This document shows positions 1 through 6,125 of a DNA stretch of 10,267 nt, piece by piece (positions within the stretch are counted from its first letter, which is position 1; the number at the start of each line of letters is the position of its first letter). A model generated the notes under the pieces. That model had not been told where the DNA came from. It ran no database searches and was given only the letters and a program-made list of their open reading frames with translations. The stretch comes from DAONLM01 sp035406685 (lineage in GTDB: Bacteria > Spirochaetota > GWE2-31-10 > MWDO01): positions 1 through 10,267 of the forward strand of contig DAONLM010000108.1 of assembly GCA_035406685.1 (NCBI GenBank), in the 5' to 3' direction. The translations under genes and the position numbers were made by a program.

Positions 1-154
1 TGATCCTATCAGAGAATTTTTGTAATACATAACAGATAAGTTTAGAAAGAGAGATTTTTTCTTTTTTAGCAATCTTTGCAATTTTTTTCTTCATCTCTGA
101 AGTAGTTACAAAATGTAGCTCATGATCTTTTTTGTAATTTAATTTTGTGTTCAT
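1..154 (-). CDS. Partial ribbon-helix-helix (CopG/Arc-like) protein, N-terminal part
   Basis: An open frame begins at an ATG at 152-154 and stays open for 51 codons to the left edge, so the C-terminus is missing. A GGAGG ribosome binding site (161-165) sits six bases upstream, which fixes the start. After a short lysine-rich lead, the residues HFVTTSEMKKKIAKIAKKEK followed by ISLSKLICYVLQKF match the ribbon-helix-helix pattern: a short strand, helix A, a turn with Ser, then helix B. Such folds bind DNA as dimers through the strand, typically in antitoxins, plasmid regulators or small repressors. The gene diverges from the TRAP operon, so it could act on the shared upstream region; that is inference. 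No toxin partner is visible because the sequence ends. The fold call is fairly safe, the role is unknown. Confidence 0.72.
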   Translation of the reverse strand, partial: MNTKLNYKKDHELHFVTTSEMKKKIAKIAKKEKISLSKLICYVLQKFSDRI

Positions 155-367
155 AAAAACCCTCCATAAAAAATATTTCTATATATTAATCACAAATTTT
201 TTGAAAAAATCCTTTACAATTTTTGTCAAAAAAATTAAAAAAAGTTGCCTAGAAATAAAATTGCACCCCATCGAATTTGCAAAATTAGATTTTTGTTGCT
301 GAAGAAAACAGATTTTGTTAAGGTATCAGAATAAGAATTATTAAGAATTTAAAATATTATAAACAAT

Positions 368-408
368 AGGTCATTAAAATGTCTTAATTTTATGACGCCT
401 TATGAGGC
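368..408 (+). other. Two overlapping, mutually exclusive stem-loops
   Basis: TCATTAAAAT (371-380) and ATTTTATGA (387-395) form an inverted repeat with one bulged base and a six-base loop. AGG (368-370) can extend it by pairing with CCT (398-400) across a two-base bulge. The same GCCT (397-400) can instead pair with AGGC (405-408) over a TATG loop, followed by TTATAAAA. The two folds compete for the same bases, as in attenuators, but the stems are weak and no upstream promoter is obvious. It may equally be DNA-level dyad symmetry. Confidence 0.25.
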
Positions 409-430
409 TTATAAAATATGCACTTCGTTA

Positions 431-490
431 TTGAATCTGTGTTATAAAAAAAATATAAATTATTTGTAATAAATTCTTGAAATTTATAAT
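431..490 (+). promoter_or_regulatory. Candidate promoters for the TRAP operon
   Basis: Two weak sigma-70-like arrangements precede tatT. TTGAAT (431-436) is followed after 17 bases by TATAAA (454-459). A perfect TATAAT lies at 485-490, but its best -35, TTGTAA (464-469), is only 15 bases away. Either could serve; neither is as good as the apt or prfA promoters in this window. In so AT-rich a sequence such matches also arise by chance. Confidence 0.35.
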
Positions 491-535
491 AAAATGTTTA
501 ATATATATATAAATACATTTTTTAAGGATAAAACT

Positions 536-1396
536 ATGAAGAAAAAAAAGATAATATTAGTAGTAATAATTTTTATTCTTTTTTCCTGTTCAAGTCTTAC
601 AAATAATTTAATAGATGGATTAAGTAAGTCTTTATACAGGCAAAAAGATATTAAATTGATTGAAGACGGAGCACCAGCATTTTTACTTCTTATAGAAGGA
701 ATCATTACAACTTATCCAGATAATAAAGATATGCTTATGGCTGGAATTCAAACATTTTCAGCATATTCGCAAGCATTTGTAAATGACAAAGTAAGACAAA
801 AAATTTTTCAGAATAAGACAAAGGAATGGGCTATTCAATTATTAAGGACATATCCCTTATATAGAGCCTATGAAAAAACAATCGATAAAGAAAAAAGAGA
901 GATCGCATTTAAAAGATTTTTAAATAGTCTTGGTAAAAGAGATGTAAAGTATGTTTTCTGGGCTGCAAATGCCTGGATAATGTGGATCATAGGGAATCTT
1001 GATGATATGATGGCTTTATTAGAACTGGCTGAGGTAAAGGAGATCATCGGAAGAATAAAGGATATTGATGGCAGTTTTTATTATGGGGCGCCTCATCTTT
1101 TCTATGGTGTATATTACAGTGCTTTCCCAGAAGATTTTGGTGGGAATCTAAAAAAGGCAAAAGAGGAGTTTGATATAGCATTATCTTTGAGTAAAGAGGA
1201 TTTTTTAACAACAAGATTTTTTTATGCAATATTCTATTTAAAGACAGTAAAAGATAGAGATAATTTCGTCAAAATATTAGAGGAAATTATAGCAGTTGAT
1301 ATTGATAAATATCCTGATACAAGATTATTAAATCTTGTAATACAGAATCAGGCAAAAAATATTTTAGAAAATATAGATAATTTTATAAGAGAATGA
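536..1396 (+). CDS. tatT: TatT, TRAP transporter T-component lipoprotein
   Basis: This 286-residue lipoprotein is the accessory T-component of TatPT-type TRAP transporters, known from the Treponema pallidum TP0956/TP0957 pair, where TatT is a helical TPR-like protein that associates with the solute receptor. The start is ATG 536, with AAGGA (524-528) seven bases upstream; the in-frame ATG at 494 would add 14 residues ahead of the signal and lacks a site. Residues 1-17 are a lysine-rich lipoprotein signal and Cys18 follows the lipobox LFS. Family features include DGAPAFLLLIEG (44-55) and FSAYSQAFV (74-82). Later come YVFWAANAWIMW (139-150), LLELAEVKEIIGRI (161-174), the histidine and tyrosine block HLFYGVYYSAFP (187-198), and the TPR-like GGNLKKAKEEFDIALSLS (202-219). 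It should be lipid-anchored and face the periplasm. It leads the operon, 75 bases before dctP. Function of the T-component in transport is still inferred from structure. Confidence 0.93.
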   Translation: MKKKKIILVVIIFILFSCSSLTNNLIDGLSKSLYRQKDIKLIEDGAPAFLLLIEGIITTYPDNKDMLMAGIQTFSAYSQAFVNDKVRQKIFQNKTKEWAIQLLRTYPLYRAYEKTIDKEKREIAFKRFLNSLGKRDVKYVFWAANAWIMWIIGNLDDMMALLELAEVKEIIGRIKDIDGSFYYGAPHLFYGVYYSAFPEDFGGNLKKAKEEFDIALSLSKEDFLTTRFFYAIFYLKTVKDRDNFVKILEEIIAVDIDKYPDTRLLNLVIQNQAKNILENIDNFIRE

Positions 1397-1471
1397 TTTT
1401 TTAATAAAATATATTTACGAGTTAAAAACTTTTTGATATATTCAATAGATAAAGATAAAAGTGAGGTAATT

Positions 1472-2482
1472 ATGTGTAAAAAAAATTTAATTTTTATAAT
1501 CTTGTTTCTTGCTCTCAATATTTTAAATCCACAGGCTAAATATATATTTCAGATAGCAACTGATGCTCCAGAGGGTAGTAGCTGGGTAAAGACATTACTT
1601 GATATAAATGAAGATATAAAAAAATATAGTAAGGGGCAGGTTGAGATTAAGGTATTTGCTGGAAGTACAATGGGGGATCAGAGTTCTGTTATAAAAAAGA
1701 TAAAAATGGGACAATTGTCTGGCGCTGGTTTGTCCAGTGGAGGAGCACAGCTAATTTATAAGGATTTTGGGATATTAGGTTTCCCAATGATTTTTAAAAA
1801 TTATGACGAATATGATTATATTGTTAAAGAATTTGGTTATCTTTTTGAACAGGAATTTGAAAAGAATGGTTTTATTCTTGCAGCATGGAGTGAGGTTGGG
1901 CTTATATATATTTTTTCTAAAAAAAAGGTAGATACACTGGATGCATTAAGAAATGCTAAACCATTCATAATGGAAGGTGATCAGGTAAGTATAGTTCTTT
2001 TTGAAGAGGCTAAGATAAAACCAGTTCAGACAAAAATGTCTGATATTATCACAGATTTAAATACTGGAAGAATAGAGACTGTTTTTTCAAGTACTTATGC
2101 CTTAATTGCAACTCAATGGTTTACAAAGGTATATTATATGGCAGATTTCCCGATAACCCTTATGATTGGGGCTGTTGTATTGGATAAAAAGCTATTTGAT
2201 AGTATGCCAAAAAATTATCAGGTAGAGTTAAGGCGTCTTTTTAAAGAACATTTTGCCAGACTTACTCAAAAGGTAAGAAAAGATAATGAAGATGCAAGAG
2301 AAATTTTAGTAAGAAAAGCGGGCATAAAAATTTTGCCAATAGATCAGAAACAAAAAGAAATTTTTTATAGGCTTGCTGAGAAAGCTTCAGATAGATTAAC
2401 TCAGGTAGATTATTCACGAGATCTATATTTAAAAATAAAGGAAAAGCTTGAAGAATATAGAAAGAATAAAAATTCTAATTAA
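1472..2482 (+). CDS. dctP: TRAP transporter solute-binding protein, DctP family (TatP-like)
   Basis: This 336-residue protein is the periplasmic substrate receptor of the transporter. ATG 1472 is chosen because GAGG (1463-1466) lies five bases upstream; an upstream ATG at 1433 would put 13 hydrophilic residues before the signal. Residues 1-22 form a signal peptide with a likely signal peptidase I site after Pro-Gln-Ala22. There is no lipobox, although the treponemal counterpart is a lipoprotein. The mature part opens with IATDAPEGSSWVK (28-40), a usual DctP start. LSDV-like block MSDIITDLNTGRIETVFSS (189-207) and QWFTKVYYMADFPIT (215-229) are typical of the TatT-linked branch. The conserved ligand-carboxylate arginine of classical DctP (in KIR) aligns with Phe165 in KPFIMEGD (163-170), so a simple organic acid ligand is doubtful. 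The substrate cannot be read from sequence. Confidence 0.93.
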   Translation: MCKKNLIFIILFLALNILNPQAKYIFQIATDAPEGSSWVKTLLDINEDIKKYSKGQVEIKVFAGSTMGDQSSVIKKIKMGQLSGAGLSSGGAQLIYKDFGILGFPMIFKNYDEYDYIVKEFGYLFEQEFEKNGFILAAWSEVGLIYIFSKKKVDTLDALRNAKPFIMEGDQVSIVLFEEAKIKPVQTKMSDIITDLNTGRIETVFSSTYALIATQWFTKVYYMADFPITLMIGAVVLDKKLFDSMPKNYQVELRRLFKEHFARLTQKVRKDNEDAREILVRKAGIKILPIDQKQKEIFYRLAEKASDRLTQVDYSRDLYLKIKEKLEEYRKNKNSN

Positions 2483-2496
2483 ATCTAAAAATATTA

Positions 2497-2525
2497 TTGT
2501 ATTTTGATAAAATTTTTAGTATAAA
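2497..2525 (+). promoter_or_regulatory. Possible internal promoter before dctQ
   Basis: TTGTAT (2497-2502) is separated by 17 bases from TATAAA (2520-2525), in the 89-base gap between dctP and dctQ, the largest gap inside the operon. It could give extra transcription of the membrane subunits. Each hexamer has mismatches and the region is nearly all A and T, so chance is a serious alternative. Confidence 0.25.
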
Positions 2526-2571
2526 ATATGATAAGAGATTTGATAAAAATTAAAAGTATGGAAATAATATT

Positions 2572-3135
2572 ATGGCAGATATTCAAAAGAAAATGCCTTT
2601 TATAGAAAGGGTGAAGATATTTTTAAAAAGTATAGTAAATATTATTACTAAAATAGAGGAGATAATTTTAATTCTTTTACTATGTTTGATTATTTTTATC
2701 TCTTTTTCTCAACTGATTCTTTCTTTTTTTGATTCTTTCTTAAAAAGTGGTTTTCTTGTAAAATTTGTATGGTTTGATTCACTATTAAAATATTCTGTAT
2801 TATGGATAGCAATGGTTGCAGCAAGTATAGCAACATCAGAAAATAAACACATAAATATAGATCTAATTGGGAAATTAACAAAAGGGAGATTCAAATCTTT
2901 TGTAAAAATAATAAATAACTTTTTTGCTGGTATAATTACTACTATTTTAACAGTAATTTCTATTATATATATCATAAAAATAGAATATACTTCAAATGAT
3001 CCAGCACCATTCTTAAATATACGAAGATGGATTTTACTTATACCAATTCCGGTCGGCTTTTTATTAATGTCTTTTAAATTTATTTTAAAAGGGATTAAAT
3101 ACATATATAATTTTATTCATAAAATAGAAGAATAG
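2572..3135 (+). CDS. dctQ: TRAP transporter small membrane subunit, DctQ family
   Basis: This 187-residue protein is the small integral membrane subunit that pairs with DctM and helps dock the solute receptor. Four hydrophobic segments are visible at about 29-53, 68-88, 112-138 and 151-178, the normal DctQ count and length. The block LLKYSVLWIAMVAASIATSE (71-90) followed by NKHINIDLI (91-99) is the family signature: Trp in helix 2, then a charged turn with His-Ile-x-Ile-Asp. The predicted start has only a weak GGA (2560-2562), nine bases upstream; Met8 is an alternative without a better site. The gene ends nine bases before dctM, so the two are translated as a pair. Identification rests on topology, the signature and the neighbours. 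Confidence 0.9.
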   Translation: MADIQKKMPFIERVKIFLKSIVNIITKIEEIILILLLCLIIFISFSQLILSFFDSFLKSGFLVKFVWFDSLLKYSVLWIAMVAASIATSENKHINIDLIGKLTKGRFKSFVKIINNFFAGIITTILTVISIIYIIKIEYTSNDPAPFLNIRRWILLIPIPVGFLLMSFKFILKGIKYIYNFIHKIEE

Positions 3136-3144
3136 GATAAAAGA

Positions 3145-4959
3145 ATGTTGGTCTTAATACTATTTTTAATAATTATAATAGTTACTATATTTGGTGCTCC
3201 TTTGTTCAGTATAATTGGGGCAAGTTCAATGGTAAATTTTTTAAAGACAAATATACTTATTGTCCCTCAAGAAATTTCTGGAATTGCAAATACACCATTA
3301 TTACACAGTATTCCATTATTCACATTTGCAGGTTATATTCTTGCTCATAGTAATGCATCAAAAAGACTTGTTAGATTTACCAACGCAGCCTTAGGATGGT
3401 TGCCCGGAGGTCTTGCTATAGTAACACTTCTTACATGTGCTTTTTTTACCTCATTTACCGGTGCATCAGGAGTAACAATTGTCGCACTTGGCGGCTTATT
3501 ACTTCCAGCATTAATTTCAGAAAAATATAATGAAAAATTTTCTCTTGGGCTTGTCACAACTTCTGGAAGTGTTGGGTTACTTTTCCCACCCAGTCTACCA
3601 ATAATACTCTTTGGGGTAATTGCAGCAACAAGCATTGATAAACTATTTGTCGCTGGGATTCTTCCTGGTATCATAATATTGTTAGTGTTAGCGTTATATT
3701 CTATGTATATGGCAAGTTTTAAATTTAAAATAGAAACCATAAAATTCTCTTTTAAAGAATTTGCTCTTGCCTTAAAAGATATGTTATGGGAATTGCCCCT
3801 GCCTATTCTTTTATTTGGCGGGATATATTCTGGTAAAATGGCAATATCTGATACTGCCGCCTTTACTGTATTATATGTTCTTGTGGTAGAAGTCTTTATT
3901 AAAAAGGATATTAAAATAAAAGAAATTCCAAAGATAATGAAAGAAAGTATGGTTTTAGTAGGTGCCATACTTGTAATTCTTGCGGTCTCTCTTGCTGCCA
4001 CTAATTATATGATATATCAGGAAGTTCCTCAAAAGTTATTTAATCTACTGAAAAATATAATTGCGAGTAAATTTCTTTTTCTTCTTGCTTTAAATATATT
4101 TTTATTAATAGTTGGCTGTTTAATGGATATATTTTCTGCTCTTGTTATTGTTGTTCCATTAATACTTCCTCTTGCCGAGGCTTACAATATAGATCCAGTA
4201 CATTTGGGAATTATATTTCTTGCAAATTTAGAGATAGGTTATCTAACTCCACCAGTAGGAATGAATCTTTTTATCTCTTCGATAAGATTTGAAAAATCTA
4301 TAATTGAGATTTATAGATCTGTTGTAGTCTTTATTTTATTAAGATTTGTTACTCTTGCTATCATAACATATATCCCTTTTTTGAGTCTCTGGTTTATAGA
4401 ATCTCCATCCATTGTAGGTGAATGGGAATATATTCATAAAGATGGCAAAATAGAAAAAATTATCTTAAAGTCTAATGGTAAGTGTCTAAAGATAAAAGGT
4501 GATCCAATGGAAATTTTATTTAATGAACCAGTACTCGCAAGATATGAAATTAATAAAGACAAATTGATGATATATGAAAATGAAAATAAAGAAGAATATT
4601 TCTTTGAGATATACAATCAGGGTAAAAGACTCTTACTTAAAGATGGAAATAGTGAGAGATTTTTTATAAATAAAGTTTCTCCACCATTGGGTTTAAAGGC
4701 TGGGAAGATAATAGGAAAGTGGGCGTTTGATGAAAATAATTATTTTGAATTTTTATTAAATAATGAGCTAATTATTTTTAATGGTGGAGTTGAAAAAAGG
4801 TATAGATATAAAGTAATTAATAACAAAATCATCTATCTTTACGAAAAAAAAGAGGATGGATATGATGATAAGAAGATTATTGTTACATATACTATCAATA
4901 ATGATGTAATGACTATCAGTGGTAAATCTTATAAGATAGTGGACTCTACTCTCTACTAA
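3145..4959 (+). CDS. dctM: TRAP transporter large membrane subunit DctM with a C-terminal beta-rich double-module extension
   Basis: This is the large transport subunit, an elevator-type permease that uses ion gradients to move the solute delivered by DctP. Residues 1-417 are a full-length DctM. They include FTGASGVTIVALGGLLLPAL (104-123), GSVGLLFPPSLPIILFG (141-157), LFVAGILPG (167-175), and in the second half LMDIFSALVIVVPLILPLAE (326-345) and IFLANLEIGYLTPPVGMNLF (357-376). The family normally ends here, near 420-430 residues. This protein continues to 604. The extension is not hydrophobic and has two similar parts, about 422-512 and 521-600, opening with IVGEW and IIGKW. Each then shows alternating strands with YEINKDKLMIY-like and YKVINNKIIYLY-like stretches, resembling small lipocalin-like domains. 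AGGA (3134-3137), overlapping the dctQ stop codon, is the ribosome binding site. The reading frame is continuous, so this is a fusion rather than readthrough. Which side of the membrane the extension faces is uncertain. Confidence 0.93.
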   Translation: MLVLILFLIIIIVTIFGAPLFSIIGASSMVNFLKTNILIVPQEISGIANTPLLHSIPLFTFAGYILAHSNASKRLVRFTNAALGWLPGGLAIVTLLTCAFFTSFTGASGVTIVALGGLLLPALISEKYNEKFSLGLVTTSGSVGLLFPPSLPIILFGVIAATSIDKLFVAGILPGIIILLVLALYSMYMASFKFKIETIKFSFKEFALALKDMLWELPLPILLFGGIYSGKMAISDTAAFTVLYVLVVEVFIKKDIKIKEIPKIMKESMVLVGAILVILAVSLAATNYMIYQEVPQKLFNLLKNIIASKFLFLLALNIFLLIVGCLMDIFSALVIVVPLILPLAEAYNIDPVHLGIIFLANLEIGYLTPPVGMNLFISSIRFEKSIIEIYRSVVVFILLRFVTLAIITYIPFLSLWFIESPSIVGEWEYIHKDGKIEKIILKSNGKCLKIKGDPMEILFNEPVLARYEINKDKLMIYENENKEEYFFEIYNQGKRLLLKDGNSERFFINKVSPPLGLKAGKIIGKWAFDENNYFEFLLNNELIIFNGGVEKRYRYKVINNKIIYLYEKKEDGYDDKKIIVTYTINNDVMTISGKSYKIVDSTLY

Positions 4960-4966
4960 AATTTTT

Positions 4967-4983
4967 AAATTTTTATAAAATTT
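4967..4983 (+). terminator. AT-only stem-loop after the TRAP operon
   Basis: AAATTTT (4967-4973) and AAAATTT (4977-4983) form a perfect seven-pair stem with a three-base loop, eight bases past the dctM stop. It contains no G-C pair and is followed by TTAAAATCTCTCTTTT, which is T-rich. Such a stem is weak, so it may at most reduce readthrough into the next gene. Confidence 0.22.
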
Positions 4984-4989
4984 TTAAAA

Positions 4990-5060
4990 TCTCTCTTTTA
5001 AAAAAAATAAAAATGTATTATAATAATATTATATGCCTTTAATTTTCTAAAAAAGAGAGA
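4990..5060 (+). promoter_or_regulatory. Promoter-like -10 and an inverted repeat that covers the ribosome binding site
   Basis: TCTCTCTTTT (4990-4999) is the exact reverse complement of AAAAGAGAGA (5051-5060), the purine stretch just upstream of the ATG at 5065. If RNA enters from the TRAP operon, the two can pair over ten bases and hide the ribosome binding site. A TATAAT (5019-5024) lies between the arms, with no clear -35; RNA starting there would lack the left arm and leave the site open. This is inference from base pairing only. Confidence 0.3.
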
Positions 5061-5064
5061 AAGA

Positions 5065-5964
5065 ATGGCTAAAAATTATATATTATTAATTTCTGAGAAT
5101 AAAGAAAATATTAATGAAATTTTAAATTTGTTTAAGAATAATAAAAGTATTAATTTTTATGTCTGTTCTAACAAAGATGAGTTATTTAATAAAAATAGAA
5201 TAAAAATAGATTTTGTCATAATAGATAGTGATTCAATAAGCTATAATTATTTTAAATTAATAAAAAAAATTAAAAAGATTAATAATAAGATAGGAATTTT
5301 AATATTAGCAGAAAATATAGATGATTCTTTAAAGGCTTATATTTCTAAGTATAATTCAATAAGTATATCCTCTTTAAAAAAGTCAAAAGATGAAATAAAG
5401 TATAATACACTAAACTATTTTATTTCATTAAGAAGTGCAAGATTAAATATAGAGGTTTCAAAATTTTTAACACTTGAAAAAAAGATCTATAGACTCCCAA
5501 ATTCATTAAAATATGTAGGTCCTATATCAGAGCAATTAACAAGAAATCTTGTAGAGATCGGTATTGTGGATAAGGATTATATATATAATATAAAATTTGG
5601 TATTCAGGAGATGCTAATAAATGCTATTGAACATGGCAATCTTGAAATAACTTATGAACAGAAAAGCGAGTTACTTAAACAGGGTTTTGATATTAATAAA
5701 ATAATAGAAAAATATGCGTTAAAAGAAGAATTTAAAAAAAGAAAGGTTATAATTAAATACTATTTAACAAAGAATAAGGTAATATATGTCATAAAAGATC
5801 AGGGGAAAGGATTTGATTGGCGTAAAATACCGAATTGCATAGATGGTGCTAATTCTCTACTTGAACATGGAAGAGGTATAATAATGACAAAAAATTATTT
5901 TGATGAATTTTATTACAATGAAAAAGGTAATCAGGTAACAATGGTTATATATAGAAAAAAATAG
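5065..5964 (+). CDS. Degenerate receiver domain fused to an RsbW-like GHKL ATPase
   Basis: This 299-residue protein is a probable cytoplasmic signalling ATPase. Residues 4-120 have the strand-helix order of a response-regulator receiver. Asp54 in FVIIDSDS is at the phosphorylation position, but the acidic pair after strand 1 is LLISENKE (Ser-Glu instead of Asp-Asp) and strand 4 ends in LILAEN with Ala for Thr/Ser, so normal phosphorylation is doubtful. Residues about 140-298 form a HATPase_c_2 domain: N box FGIQEMLINAIEHGN (178-192) with Glu182, Asn186 and His190; G1 box DQGKGFD (245-251); G2 box HGRGIIMTKNYFDEFYY (268-284). No phosphatase or histidine-kinase dimerisation domain is present. 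The family includes anti-sigma-factor kinases such as RsbW, whose targets are anti-sigma antagonists, but no partner gene lies nearby. It follows the TRAP operon by 105 bases, with a weak GAGAG binding site. Confidence 0.82.
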   Translation: MAKNYILLISENKENINEILNLFKNNKSINFYVCSNKDELFNKNRIKIDFVIIDSDSISYNYFKLIKKIKKINNKIGILILAENIDDSLKAYISKYNSISISSLKKSKDEIKYNTLNYFISLRSARLNIEVSKFLTLEKKIYRLPNSLKYVGPISEQLTRNLVEIGIVDKDYIYNIKFGIQEMLINAIEHGNLEITYEQKSELLKQGFDINKIIEKYALKEEFKKRKVIIKYYLTKNKVIYVIKDQGKGFDWRKIPNCIDGANSLLEHGRGIIMTKNYFDEFYYNEKGNQVTMVIYRKK

Positions 5965-6094
5965 TAAAAATTTTTAAAATTGTGGCAATATCTGTTTAAT
6001 CAAATAAAGGTATGAGATGAAAAAAACGTATGGAGCACATGCGGTTATTTAAGTTGTGCTATAAATATTTGAATAATCGTTGAAATAGATTTTT

Positions 6095-6118
6095 GGCCTA
6101 TTATTCTTAAAAATAGCC
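6095..6118 (+). terminator. Stem-loop at the convergent junction
   Basis: GGCCTATT (6095-6102) pairs with AATAGCC (6112-6118) as seven base pairs with one bulged C and a nine-base loop. It is followed on the plus strand by TGATTTTCTATATTTTC, a broken T run, so it suits transcripts of the ATPase gene 130 bases upstream. On the minus strand the downstream bases are not T-rich. Between 5965 and 6094 there is no gene; a six-pair dyad AGCACA/TGTGCT (6034-6039, 6055-6060) is the only other structure. Confidence 0.42.
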
Positions 6119-6125
6119 TGATTTT

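Larger units (their letters stand above)
155..535. other. Divergent intergenic region, no gene seen
   Basis: About 380 bases separate the ribbon-helix-helix gene from tatT. I see no open frame with a ribosome binding site and no tRNA or CRISPR pattern. It contains an imperfect 17-base dyad at 213-229 (TTTACAA and TTGTCAA, one mismatched pair, three-base centre) that overlaps a minus-strand TTGACA (224-229). No good -10 lies at the right distance from that hexamer, so a promoter for the leftward gene is unproven. Further right are the stem elements at 368-408 and the candidate promoters at 431-490. The stretch 240-330 holds nothing I can interpret. Confidence 0.6.

Noticed and set aside
494..535. 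Upstream ATG for tatT
   Set aside because: It would put 14 residues before the lipoprotein signal and has no ribosome binding site, whereas ATG 536 has AAGGA at good spacing.
1433..1471. Upstream ATG for dctP
   Set aside because: It adds charged residues before the signal peptide; ATG 1472 has GAGG five bases upstream.
2709..3104. A 131-codon minus-strand frame
   Set aside because: It is the antisense shadow of dctQ; the plus strand carries the recognisable membrane subunit.
3345..4001. A 218-codon open frame on the minus strand
   Set aside because: It lies wholly opposite conserved dctM coding sequence, has no family resemblance, and arises because the opposite strand of this AT-rich gene lacks stops.
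6017..6052. An 11-codon frame (MKKTYGAHAVI) with AAAGG upstream
   Set aside because: Too short to support as a gene; it lies in the convergent gap with no coding signal.
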